Below are positions 1-6,975 of a stretch of DNA of 23,519 nucleotides, piece after piece. The stretch is taken from assembly GCA_003650445.1 (NCBI GenBank), contig QMQE01000015.1:1-23519 (forward strand), written 5' to 3'. Position 1 is the first letter of the stretch; each line of letters opens with the position of its first letter. Under the pieces are notes generated by a model, which was not told where the DNA came from, ran no database searches, and saw only the letters and a list, made by a program, of their open reading frames with translations. The position numbers were made by a program, and so were the translations under genes. This DNA is from Acidobacteriota bacterium (GTDB lineage: Bacteria > Acidobacteriota > Holophagae > Thermotomaculales > Thermotomaculaceae).

Positions 1-12
1 CAGCGGCAGCAC

Positions 13-73
13 GGAACTTTCCCCGAAGCATCCCTTATGAGCAAGCTCAACGGTACACTTCTGTGAAAGTTCC
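13..73. repeat. Spaced inverted repeat GGAACTTTC / GAAAGTTCC
   Basis: GGAACTTTC at 13-21 is matched exactly by its reverse complement at 65-73, with 43 bases between. A transcript from either strand could fold across it. It sits directly beside the tighter palindrome at 75-98, so the two may form one element. I have no family assignment for it. Confidence 0.5.
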
Positions 74-74
74 T

Positions 75-98
75 ATTTCAAAAACAAGTTTTTGAAAT
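75..98. repeat. Perfect 11-bp palindrome with 2-base loop
   Basis: Arms ATTTCAAAAAC (75-85) and GTTTTTGAAAT (88-98) are exact reverse complements around AA. The next outward pair does not match, so the palindrome ends there. The T5 and A5 tracts mean either strand would give a short stem containing a U-run, so a weak bidirectional terminator or a protein-binding site are both possible. Confidence 0.6.
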
Positions 99-134
99 GC
101 GGGTTCCTCCTGGCAAATTGACAGTTATTGGCAT
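78..134 (-). CDS. Possible 18-residue small ORF with strong RBS
   Basis: An ATG at 134 opens an 18-codon frame (MPITVNLPGGTRISKTCF) ending at TGA within the palindrome at 75-98. The Shine-Dalgarno AAGGAGG lies 5 bases upstream, the best in this region. The product has no recognisable domain. It follows the helicase gene on the same strand by 64 bases. It could be a real microprotein, a leader peptide or part of a repeat element. The call rests on the ribosome binding site alone. Confidence 0.25.
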   Translation of the reverse strand: MPITVNLPGGTRISKTCF

Positions 135-198
135 ACCCCCCTCCTTGGAAATGAGAGAGCAAAACGGGGACTGGCAACGCCGCGGTGCACTTCCCTTC

Positions 199-1791
199 TT
201 ATTTCTTTCTTTCCGGCTTCGCCTTGACAACCAGAGGGGGTTTGCCGTTCTTTCGTGTTTTCCGGAAGGCGGTGAGGATTTTTTCGGCCTCTGCGAGGGG
301 AACATTCACAAACGAAAAATTATTGTAAATCCGGATGTCCCGAATTTGTCTGGAGTCCATTCTTACTTTTGACTGGATGAGGTTCAGTATTTCTTTCACC
401 GTCATTCCATCGGCTTTTCCTTTTGCAATGAAGAGCCGTGCTTTACCGTGACGTTCCGGTGCGGGTTGTCGAATCTCCTTGTAATTGCTTTCGTCCAGCT
501 CATCCTGGAACGCCAGTTTCAACATAGATGCCATAACGGTCCAGGGGTCTGTTTCCCCCAGCAATTTATCAGCCAGCGGAATATATTTCTTGTAAGTTTC
601 CTTTTCAATAATTTCCTCAATATCATTCTGAATACGTCGGGTTTTCAGTTGAATGATGTCCGTAACGGATGGAATCTCTTCTTTACGGATTTCCGTTCGT
701 GCTACCCGCTTGATAAAGCCGATTTTTCGGTACTCTGATGGGGTGACAAAAGTAATGGCTGTTCCTTCTTTCCCTGCCCGTCCGGTTCGGCCGATCCGGT
801 GGACGTAGGATTCCGGATCCTGGGGCAGGGCATAGTTGATCACATGAGTCAAGTCCTGGATGTCGATGCCCCTTGCGGCCACATCGGTAGCTGCGAGGAT
901 GTTGACTCGCTTTTTACGGAAGCTGTCCAGGATACGCAGGCGCTGTGCCTGGGAAATATCTCCGTGGAGGAAAGAAGCAGAATATCCCCGGTTGATCAGT
1001 CGATTGCCGATAGCCTCGGTCTCCACCCTGGTCCGCATGAAAACCAGGCCGTAAAAATCAGGTTCCATGTCGATGATGCGGCACAAAGCCTCAAACTTGT
1101 CCCGTTCAGATACTTCAAAATAGATTTGATCTGTCAGGGCAATGGTGGGATGTTCCTTTGCCACGGTAATCATTTTGTAATCCCCGAGAAAACGTTCAGC
1201 GAGATGTCGAATCCTGTCCGGCATTGTGGCGGAGAACATGAGAACGCGTTTTTCATTTGGCGTCGTTTCCAGGATGGTTTCCACATCCTCAATGAATCCC
1301 ATGTTCAACATTTCGTCTGCTTCATCCAGTATCATGTATGAAATGTTGTCGACTTTGAGGGTTCGGCGGTTGATATGGTCAATTACCCGTCCGGGAGTTC
1401 CAACTACGATGTCCACACCTCTTTTCAGCCGTCGTAGCTGCTCCGAAAAAGCCTGACCGCCATAAATGGGAACAATCTCTAATTTCCGGTTCCCCTTCAA
1501 TGAATTAAGTTCTTCGGCGACCTGAATCGCCAGTTCACGCGTGGGGGCCAATACCAGTGCCTGGACATGGCCGGCACGGGGCTTCAAAAGCTCAATTAAC
1601 GGTAAGCCGAAAGCAGCGGTTTTGCCGGTCCCGGTCTGTGCCTGGGCAATAAGGTCGTTCTTTCCTTCGATGAGCATGGGAATTGTCTTTTCCTGAATAG
1701 GGGAGGGTTCTTCAAAACCCTTCCGGGCCAGGGCGGCGAGAATGTCTTCACCGAGGCCGAATTTTCTGAATGCATCTGATTTAGGGTTCAA
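199..1791 (-). CDS. deaD: DEAD-box ATP-dependent RNA helicase, DeaD/CsdA type
   Basis: An ATP-dependent RNA helicase that remodels RNA duplexes. Family members act in ribosome assembly, cold adaptation and mRNA decay in the cytoplasm. All core motifs are visible in 530 residues: the Q motif (about 10-33), motif I AQTGTGKT (51-58), PTREL (83-87), TPGR (132-135), DEAD (156-159), SAT (187-189), ARGID (306-310) and HRIGRTGRAG (331-340). The C-terminal part (about 451-524) has the features of the DbpA/CsdA RNA-binding domain, and a basic tail follows. The start is TTG: AAGGAT lies 7 bases upstream, and the next in-frame methionine would cut into the Q motif. A TATAAT box lies about 65 bases upstream. 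Family assignment is secure; DeaD versus CshA naming is less so. Confidence 0.95.
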   Translation of the reverse strand: MNPKSDAFRKFGLGEDILAALARKGFEEPSPIQEKTIPMLIEGKNDLIAQAQTGTGKTAAFGLPLIELLKPRAGHVQALVLAPTRELAIQVAEELNSLKGNRKLEIVPIYGGQAFSEQLRRLKRGVDIVVGTPGRVIDHINRRTLKVDNISYMILDEADEMLNMGFIEDVETILETTPNEKRVLMFSATMPDRIRHLAERFLGDYKMITVAKEHPTIALTDQIYFEVSERDKFEALCRIIDMEPDFYGLVFMRTRVETEAIGNRLINRGYSASFLHGDISQAQRLRILDSFRKKRVNILAATDVAARGIDIQDLTHVINYALPQDPESYVHRIGRTGRAGKEGTAITFVTPSEYRKIGFIKRVARTEIRKEEIPSVTDIIQLKTRRIQNDIEEIIEKETYKKYIPLADKLLGETDPWTVMASMLKLAFQDELDESNYKEIRQPAPERHGKARLFIAKGKADGMTVKEILNLIQSKVRMDSRQIRDIRIYNNFSFVNVPLAEAEKILTAFRKTRKNGKPPLVVKAKPERKK

Positions 1792-1856
1792 TTTTTCAAT
1801 CCTTAGGTTGTGATTTCAAAGTAGTCAAAGGCAGGGCGGTGACACAATGAAAGCCT

Positions 1857-1862
1857 ATTATA
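1857..1862 (-). promoter_or_regulatory. Putative -10 box for deaD
   Basis: A consensus TATAAT on the minus strand would place the transcription start near 1850 and give a leader of roughly 60 bases. No good -35 hexamer is found at 16-18 bases (TGTTCT at 17), so the call rests on the -10 alone. Confidence 0.4.
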
Positions 1863-1943
1863 GCGCATTTTTCCCTGCAAGAACATAAAAACGACGGAAA
1901 AATGCGGTCAAGGGGAACCATTTCCCGCTTTTCTTTCATTTAA

Positions 1944-1993
1944 CACTCGACACTCAACATTCAATATTCGGCGCAACGCGCCGCAGGCGGCGG
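1944..1993. repeat. Dispersed intergenic repeat, copy 1
   Basis: A CACTC/ACATTC-type lead-in precedes the core GGCGCAACGCGCCGCAGG, which starts at 1970. The same core follows a similar lead-in at 12904-12960. Within the core, GGCGC and GCGCC form a 5-bp inverted repeat around AAC. Both copies are intergenic, which suggests a REP-like or miniature mobile repeat family. Confidence 0.65.
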
Positions 1994-2001
1994 AAAGAGA
2001 A

Positions 2002-2029
2002 GTAGGAGTAGGGGTAGGAGTAGGGGTAA
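2002..2029. repeat. 12-bp direct repeat GTAGGAGTAGGG x2
   Basis: GTAGGAGTAGGG is present at 2002-2013 and again at 2014-2025, with the start of a third unit (GTAAG) after it. This looks like simple sequence repeat expansion. It adjoins copy 1 of the dispersed repeat. Confidence 0.7.
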
Positions 2030-2070
2030 GAAAAATCAGAGAGTTGGCTATTCCCTGTCTTTTGATTTGC

Positions 2071-2100
2071 TCATCACTCATCACTCATCACTCATCACTC
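2071..2100. repeat. 7-bp tandem repeat TCATCAC, about 4.3 units
   Basis: Four complete TCATCAC units plus TC run uninterrupted. On the minus strand this reads GTGATGA repeatedly and supplies the last codons and the TGA stop of the recombinase gene. Because the unit is 7 bp, gain or loss of one unit would shift frame only in the last residues. It is too short and lacks spacers, so it is not CRISPR. Confidence 0.8.
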
Positions 2101-2999
2101 CCCCCTTTCTTCTGATGGGGGTGGGCGTTTCGGTAGATTTTGAGGAGGCGGTCGTGGGTGATGTGGGTGTAGCGTTCAGTGGTGGCAAGGGAAGAGTGGC
2201 CCAGAAGCTCTTGAATCGCACGCAAATCGGCGCCGTTGTCCAGGAGGTGGGTCGCGAAGGTGTGACGCAGCGCGTGGGGAGAAAGGCCATGACGGTCGGC
2301 GGCGAGGTAAAGGAAATGGTCAACAATGCCACGGACGCCCCGGGCGGAAATGCCGATGCCATCCTTGTTGACGAAGAGATATTCCTCTGCAAGATGGCCC
2401 TTTTCCATAAGAAAATCCCGTCGCTTTCGGATGTAATTTCGAAGCCATTTCCCTGCCGGTGCGCCGAAGGGGACGATGCGTTCCTTCCGGCCTTTCCCCA
2501 GAATACGGATGATCTGATTGTTCAGGTCCAGTTGTTTCATTTTGATGGAAACCAGTTCTGAGATCCGCATACCAGTTGCATAAAACAGTTCTACAACGAC
2601 CCGGTTTCGAAGCCCAAGTACGGTATCCGTTTCAATGATTTCAAAAAGTTTATCCATTTCCGCTATGGTGAGAAATTTAGGAAGGGGTTTGTCCAGCCGG
2701 GGAGATGAAACCAGTGCTGCGGGGTTTTTCTCCACAAGGTGGTTTCGCTTCAGAAACCGGTAAAAGGATTTCAGTGTCGCCAGTTTCCGGGCGATACTGG
2801 TCTTTTTCAAATGCCTTCGTTTCAATTCCCCGAGAAACATCCGGATTTCTGCCCGGCCGAGAGTTGCAAGTTCCAGCTCGAAGGTATCCAGAAATTCGAA
2901 GAACTGGCCGAGGTCAATCCGGTAGTTCCTGATGGTGTGCGGGGAGTAGTTCTTGTGTTCTTTCAGGTACTGAAGAAAGGATTCTGCCTGCTCATTCAC
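2088..2999 (-). CDS. xerC: Tyrosine recombinase, XerC/XerD family
   Basis: A site-specific tyrosine recombinase. The length (303 residues) and architecture match the XerC/XerD chromosome-dimer resolvases. An N-terminal SAM-like DNA-binding domain (about 1-90) precedes the catalytic domain with R145, K169 (or K172), H242-x-x-R245, H268 and the nucleophile Y277. I place the start at GTG 2999: GGGAGG lies 6 bases upstream and the protein then begins MNEQAESFLQYL, as usual for the family. Opening the frame further upstream would only add residues from within sfsA. The start overlaps the sfsA stop by 8 bases, so the two genes are probably translationally coupled. The last residues and stop come from a TCATCAC tandem repeat. 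XerC rather than XerD is a guess. Confidence 0.9.
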   Translation of the reverse strand: MNEQAESFLQYLKEHKNYSPHTIRNYRIDLGQFFEFLDTFELELATLGRAEIRMFLGELKRRHLKKTSIARKLATLKSFYRFLKRNHLVEKNPAALVSSPRLDKPLPKFLTIAEMDKLFEIIETDTVLGLRNRVVVELFYATGMRISELVSIKMKQLDLNNQIIRILGKGRKERIVPFGAPAGKWLRNYIRKRRDFLMEKGHLAEEYLFVNKDGIGISARGVRGIVDHFLYLAADRHGLSPHALRHTFATHLLDNGADLRAIQELLGHSSLATTERYTHITHDRLLKIYRNAHPHQKKGGSDE

Positions 3000-3705
3000 C
3001 GGAAACCTCCCGACAGAGGGGCAATTTCCCGTTTGACAGGACATACCCGGTATCAATATCAAGTTTTACACGAAATCCCTGATATTGAACGCCGTTTGCC
3101 AATGCCTTCTGAAACGTGGTGGAAAAGGCGGGGTCCATATCCCGGTTGGGCACGAAGCAGGGGCAGTTTCGAAGTCCGAGAATCAGAATCATGGCGTCTT
3201 TTCCGCCCTTTTTTAATTGAATCAACTCTTCTAAGTGGCGCCGGCCCCTTGTGGTAGGTGCGTCGGGAAAACGGCATTGGGAATCCAGTATCAGGTTGGT
3301 TCCCTTCAATTCGATAAACAACCGGTTGTCCACGAGAAAATCCAGCCGGCTATTCCCTGTTTTCACCTCGGGCTGCAGGGTTTTTGGAATGAACCCCAGT
3401 ACCCCGTTATGGATTGCGGCCCGTGCAATATGGGTGTGAATGGCAGTGTTGATCAGCACCCATTCGCCCATCTCACACGCGAGAAGGCGATAGTCTGTTT
3501 TCAGCCGGGCCGGGTTCTTTGCGACCAGAATTCGCCGTCCCTTCATAAGAATTTCTTTTAAGCGCCCGGTGTCCGCAATATGACAGCTTGCAGTTCGTCC
3601 GTTTACTTGAATTTCGCCGACAAAACGGTTGGGCCGGGAAATGAATTCTGCAAATGTCAATTCTCCAAGTTTATTGAGATCAAATAATTTCAATGATTCA
3701 CTCAT
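2992..3705 (-). CDS. sfsA: SfsA family protein (sugar fermentation stimulation protein)
   Basis: SfsA family protein of 237 residues, the usual family length. Recognisable blocks are RPNRFVGEI (24-32), HIADTGRLKEIL (42-53), SRLDFLV (119-125), FIELKGTNLI (130-139) and FPDAPTTRGRRHL (146-158). D122 followed by E132-x-K134 matches the PD-(D/E)xK nuclease-like fold attributed to the family. The biochemical role is poorly defined; older work linked it to sugar-metabolism gene expression and DNA binding. I chose ATG 3705 over an upstream in-frame ATG at 3795 because the extra 30 residues are not family-like and a promoter fits exactly upstream of 3705. No Shine-Dalgarno is visible, so the mRNA may be leaderless. 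It overlaps the xer start by 8 bases. Confidence 0.9.
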   Translation of the reverse strand: MSESLKLFDLNKLGELTFAEFISRPNRFVGEIQVNGRTASCHIADTGRLKEILMKGRRILVAKNPARLKTDYRLLACEMGEWVLINTAIHTHIARAAIHNGVLGFIPKTLQPEVKTGNSRLDFLVDNRLFIELKGTNLILDSQCRFPDAPTTRGRRHLEELIQLKKGGKDAMILILGLRNCPCFVPNRDMDPAFSTTFQKALANGVQYQGFRVKLDIDTGYVLSNGKLPLCREVSGE

Positions 3706-3711
3706 GGTTTC

Positions 3712-3740
3712 ATTATGGGGCACAGGATGTTCTTTTTCAA
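3712..3740 (-). promoter_or_regulatory. sfsA-xer promoter, apparently leaderless
   Basis: On the minus strand, TTGAAA (3735-3740), a 17-base spacer and CATAAT (3712-3717) form a good sigma70-type promoter. Only six bases (GAAACC) separate the -10 box from the ATG at 3705, so transcription would begin at or very near the start codon. This agrees with the absence of a Shine-Dalgarno. Confidence 0.5.
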
Positions 3741-3813
3741 GGGATAAAGAAAAGACAAACGAAGGAAGGATAAATCGAGAAACAATAAATGGCAAACGGA
3801 AAATAAAAAACCC

Positions 3814-3842
3814 TTGACATTTACTTTATTACAATATACAAT
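3814..3842 (+). promoter_or_regulatory. Strong sigma70-like promoter for the secreted hydrolase
   Basis: Consensus TTGACA (3814-3819), an exact 17-base spacer and TACAAT (3837-3842) predict transcription from about 3849. The downstream GGAGGT (3862-3867) sits 6 bases before the ATG at 3874. This is the best promoter in the window by match to consensus, so the gene is probably well expressed. Confidence 0.75.
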
Positions 3843-3873
3843 AAATTAACTTATCCTTTTTGGAGGTGCGTAG

Positions 3874-4761
3874 ATGAAACGAGTTTTGGTATTTGTTCTT
3901 TCCATTCTGGTGGCATTTTCCTTTGCTTTTGCAAGGGACATGGATCGGCCGGGTCAAGAGAACCTGTTGGAGAAAATACAACAGATGGCTCCACCGGAGC
4001 GGGAGGCTACTCTCCATCAACGGGGCTGGGTTCAGGTTCAGTTGCCGTACGTCCATTCGTATCAGGATCTGATTCCGGCTTATGTACGGGAAAATATGCC
4101 CCCTGAAATGCTGGACAAGGTGATTCAGGCCGCGATGGAAAAAGAAATGGAACAACCTTTTGCCGATATGGCAAAGATTAACCGGTGGATACCATCCGAA
4201 AAGGATTTTGCAAAAGTCTTTCGCGAGCAGGCACAGTCAAAGTTCGGCAGTGGTGACGGCCACAATGCATGTAACTTTTCATCTGCAAGAAAGGGGGATG
4301 CGTTGCTGGTCCACAACGGGTTCACCGCCTGGGGGTTTTACGCACATGCGGGAATCTGGTACGGCGGAACCGGCACCTATGCCACCATTGAATCCAACGC
4401 CAACGAGTCATACTTCGGTGATCCCAACCCCGGTGTTCATTATGAACCTGCCTCTCACTGGAATGATGACTACGACTATTGCCGCCTGATGCGGGTTAAT
4501 ACATGGCCGCTTTCAACCAGTTACCGGGCAAAAGCTGCCGACTATGCCAGAGATCAGCTGGGTAAGCCCTACAACTTTAATTGGGTCTGGAAATGGTCCA
4601 CAAGCAAATTCTATTGCTCTCAGCTTGTATGGGCGGGGTATTATCGAACCTCAAAGTGGTATGCAAGGATTGACATTGACGCCAACCCCGCAGATACCTG
4701 GGTTGCCCCGGATGAACTTTTCTACTCCTGGCGCACCTCAACGGTTGCCAGTAGCTGGTGA
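3874..4761 (+). CDS. Secreted YiiX-like permuted NlpC/P60 cysteine hydrolase
   Basis: A 295-residue exported protein. Residues 1-20 form a signal peptide: basic MKR, a hydrophobic stretch, then AFA before RDM. The N-terminal third (about 25-125) is helical and unassigned. The C-terminal half looks like a circularly permuted papain-like fold (YiiX/YebB or DUF830 type): GDALLVHNG (141-149), AHAGIWYGG with H158, TIESN with E173, and FYCSQLVWAGYY with C248. The order His, Glu, Cys fits the permuted group, whose members are thought to cleave or form amide or ester bonds in peptidoglycan or lipids. The substrate is unknown. A strong promoter and RBS precede it and a second secreted protein follows 13 bases later. 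The family is likely; the exact activity is not known. Confidence 0.8.
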   Translation: MKRVLVFVLSILVAFSFAFARDMDRPGQENLLEKIQQMAPPEREATLHQRGWVQVQLPYVHSYQDLIPAYVRENMPPEMLDKVIQAAMEKEMEQPFADMAKINRWIPSEKDFAKVFREQAQSKFGSGDGHNACNFSSARKGDALLVHNGFTAWGFYAHAGIWYGGTGTYATIESNANESYFGDPNPGVHYEPASHWNDDYDYCRLMRVNTWPLSTSYRAKAADYARDQLGKPYNFNWVWKWSTSKFYCSQLVWAGYYRTSKWYARIDIDANPADTWVAPDELFYSWRTSTVASSW

Positions 4762-4774
4762 TTTGTCAGCATAA

Positions 4775-5788
4775 ATGATTAGAATGAAACAAAGGGTTGC
4801 GGCAGTTGCCGCAGCCCTGATTTTTTTTGCTTCCCTTGCTTCGGCGGGAGGAATCCTTGCACTCCTGAACCCGGCGAAAGACAGAATCGTGCTGTGGAAT
4901 TCGGGCACGCATAAAATTGTCCGTGTGCTGAAAGCCTGTAAACAGGAAGCCTCCGTTTCCGACATCTGCGCTGTCCCCGAAAAAAAGCTGGCACTGGTTT
5001 TTCACCGGGCGGGATTCAACCGGGATGCCGCATGGCTGGAAATTATGAACGAAAAAGGGGGAAAAACCGCGACCATCCGGGTTTCCCAGTCTCCGTTTCT
5101 GGCGATTCCCTACGGGGAAAACACCGTACTGGTGAATCACACCTTTCTCTCTGCCCGGGATGGATTCTTTCATGCCGAAGTCGTGAACCTGAAAACAGAA
5201 AAACAAATTCGGGAATTTCAGCTTCCTGGCATCCCCACCAACGTCGTTAGATGGAAAAAGCGCCGTTACATTGTTTGCGAAGACGTAACCGGGCATCAGA
5301 GTGGTATTTTACTGAAAGCCACCGGCCCGTACCCGGATATCCTGCTGAAAAACAAAGCTGTTACATCGAATATAATTTCAGTTGACGGTCGGCTGTTCTG
5401 TGCCGTCAACCACAACGGAGAACCGGAATACCGGGACTCCGTCTATGAAATATTTCCGGAAAAGGACAGGGTAAAATTACTGGCAAAAACAGCAAAATGG
5501 CCCTTTGCCGCAGGAAACATCGGAAACAATATTCTTATTCTCCATACCAACCACATGATCCGGGGCAACAGTTCCGGTGTGTCCCTTGTTTCCGTCAAAA
5601 CTGGAAAAATTCGCACATATCCCACCGCTCCCGGCCCGGAAGCTGCGCTGCTGATGGGCAAAAAAATCTACATAGCCTGTGTCTGCAGTGAAATTATCAC
5701 GGAAATCAACCTGAAAACCGGCAAATCTCGAAATTACAAACTCTCCGGTGCAGATACCGGGTTTCGGGACATTGTACTTTTCCATTGA
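4775..5788 (+). CDS. Secreted predicted beta-propeller protein
   Basis: A 337-residue protein (334 if translation starts at the second methionine, 4784). The N-terminus is a signal peptide (KQRVAAVAAALIFFASLASA) with likely cleavage before GGILALL. The rest is a series of short beta-strand-rich units such as ILALLNPAKDRIVLWNSG, VVNLKTEKQIREFQLPG, VSLVSVKTGKIRTYPTAPG and ITEINLKTGKSRNYKLSG. These recall YVTN/PQQ-type propeller blades with a value, key and trend pattern. No catalytic motif is seen. It lies 13 bases after the secreted hydrolase with no separate promoter, so the two are probably co-transcribed. No strong Shine-Dalgarno precedes either start. It faces the accessory operon tail to tail with only 18 bases between. 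Confidence 0.7.
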   Translation: MIRMKQRVAAVAAALIFFASLASAGGILALLNPAKDRIVLWNSGTHKIVRVLKACKQEASVSDICAVPEKKLALVFHRAGFNRDAAWLEIMNEKGGKTATIRVSQSPFLAIPYGENTVLVNHTFLSARDGFFHAEVVNLKTEKQIREFQLPGIPTNVVRWKKRRYIVCEDVTGHQSGILLKATGPYPDILLKNKAVTSNIISVDGRLFCAVNHNGEPEYRDSVYEIFPEKDRVKLLAKTAKWPFAAGNIGNNILILHTNHMIRGNSSGVSLVSVKTGKIRTYPTAPGPEAALLMGKKIYIACVCSEIITEINLKTGKSRNYKLSGADTGFRDIVLFH

Positions 5789-5806
5789 TAACAGGGTGTT
5801 GTGTGT

Positions 5807-6958
5807 TCAATCAGGCCATATTCCGGCTTCCACAAGACGTTTGATAAACGCTTTTCGGCCCATATGATTGGCCATGAATTGCCTTAATTCCATTTGAAAT
5901 TTCTTCGGGGTTCCATTCAGGAGATGGGCATCGTGGATATCTGAAACACTGCGGCAGGCCTGGTCGTACGCCGCTCCGGATCCCCGGGTGAGAGTGATAC
6001 CGACTTTTTTCCAGTGGAAAGAAATATTTACGGAGAGGGATTTAAGGTATTGTTCCCGTTCCCGGCGTTTTCTGGTTTCCCGCTGTTGCTGTTCTGCTTT
6101 TTCACGAGTCAGCCGGTTTTTTTTAGAAATCTCTGTGTTTTCCCACAGTTCTCTCACCGTTCTTTGACGGAGAGATATTGTCCCATTTACCAAACACCGC
6201 TGCCATGCTGCGAAGCGGATTTTGAGCATTCGCACTGTTTCCCTTTCTCTGGATGCCAGGATCCCATCTATGAATTTGCCAAGTTCATTTCTGGATAATG
6301 AATTGATCCATTCTTCCCGCTGGTGTCGTAAGGACGCGCTGCTTTGGAGCGGGGGATTGTCAATTGCGGCACCGGAAAGGAGATCCTGGTTTAGTTCCAG
6401 AAACGCTGCCAGTGCCTGTTGTGCTGGGGTTAATTCCCCCACTCCAGACATTGGCATGGGTTCCAACTCTTCGTCAGCCAGCATATTCCGGGAGACTTGG
6501 GCGAGCCAGCCGATGTAAAGGCTTCGATAATCTCCCTGGATCAATTCTTCCCGGATGGGAGCCAGGCGTGCCATCCAACCCCGTCCGTCATCTTCTACGT
6601 AACCGTCCGAGTCTTCCGATTCCGTCAATTCCCAGGTGACAATCCAATGAGAAGGAGTCATTTTAAAATCCAGGGCATAAGGGCTTGACAGGGCAGTTGC
6701 CATTTCCTTTTCGATGGCTTTCAAAGGGAGGCGAATTTTGAAGGTTGCCGTTCTCCAGTTGGTAACCCAAACGTAGACGTCAAAATACTGATCCATGAGC
6801 TCATCCGGGTCTTCTCGAAATCCACCCCAAGTGTAATAGTTACTGAAGCTGACGGGTGTTATGAGTGCGCGGGTTGAAAGGGAACGCAAAGAAGCCATTT
6901 CTTTTGCTGTCAGCGGTTTGTCAATGGCACGGTATTCATAATACTGGTATTCACTCAT
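5807..6958 (-). CDS. Uncharacterised protein, last gene of accessory operon
   Basis: A 383-residue cytoplasmic protein without signal peptide or membrane segment. I cannot assign a function. The N-terminal part, with YQYYEYRAIDKPLT (4-17), LRSLSTRALITP (24-35), NYYTWGGF (40-47), LMDQYFDVYVW (54-64) and NWRTATFKIRLP (67-78), is aromatic-rich. It reminds me of a widespread uncharacterised bacterial family, which I cannot confirm here. Around residues 270-310 is a highly charged helical stretch (EKAEQQQRETRKRREREQ), probably a coiled coil. No catalytic motif is evident. The start has a weak GGGGA 9 bases upstream and is 17 bases after the solenoid gene, implying a working partnership. Confidence 0.75.
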   Translation of the reverse strand: MSEYQYYEYRAIDKPLTAKEMASLRSLSTRALITPVSFSNYYTWGGFREDPDELMDQYFDVYVWVTNWRTATFKIRLPLKAIEKEMATALSSPYALDFKMTPSHWIVTWELTESEDSDGYVEDDGRGWMARLAPIREELIQGDYRSLYIGWLAQVSRNMLADEELEPMPMSGVGELTPAQQALAAFLELNQDLLSGAAIDNPPLQSSASLRHQREEWINSLSRNELGKFIDGILASRERETVRMLKIRFAAWQRCLVNGTISLRQRTVRELWENTEISKKNRLTREKAEQQQRETRKRREREQYLKSLSVNISFHWKKVGITLTRGSGAAYDQACRSVSDIHDAHLLNGTPKKFQMELRQFMANHMGRKAFIKRLVEAGIWPD

Positions 6959-6975
6959 TCATATTTTCCCCGTAA

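Larger units (their letters stand above)
1..198. other. Gene-poor left edge with inverted repeats
   Basis: No convincing long gene lies here. The stretch follows the stop codon of the DEAD-box helicase (minus strand). It contains a spaced inverted repeat, a tight A/T-rich palindrome and a very short ORF with a strong ribosome binding site, each listed separately. Longer frames here lack a ribosome binding site or run into the helicase gene. The palindrome could contribute to ending helicase transcription, but there is no classic GC-rich stem with a following U-run. Confidence 0.5.
1792..2087. other. Repeat-rich intergenic gap between deaD and xer
   Basis: No gene is supported here. The gap holds the deaD leader and -10 box, copy 1 of a dispersed repeat (1944-1993), a duplicated 12-bp unit (2002-2029) and part of a TCATCAC tandem repeat that runs into the recombinase stop codon. 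Such a concentration of low-complexity repeats is absent from the other short gaps in the window. Confidence 0.6.

Noticed and set aside
799..1341. 180-residue plus-strand frame opposite the DEAD-box helicase
   Set aside because: It lies wholly antisense to a gene with all helicase motifs, has no family resemblance and no clear ribosome binding site.
2071..2100. Possible CRISPR array
   Set aside because: Units are only 7 bp, directly adjacent, with no spacers and no cas genes nearby.
2088..2999. Recombinase as the integrase of a mobile island carrying the accessory operon
   Set aside because: It is a XerC/XerD-like protein coupled to sfsA, about 2.8 kb from the operon across other genes; no attachment repeats were found.
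3706..3795. Upstream ATG start for sfsA
   Set aside because: The extra 30 residues are unlike SfsA and the promoter at 3712-3740 lies inside that segment.
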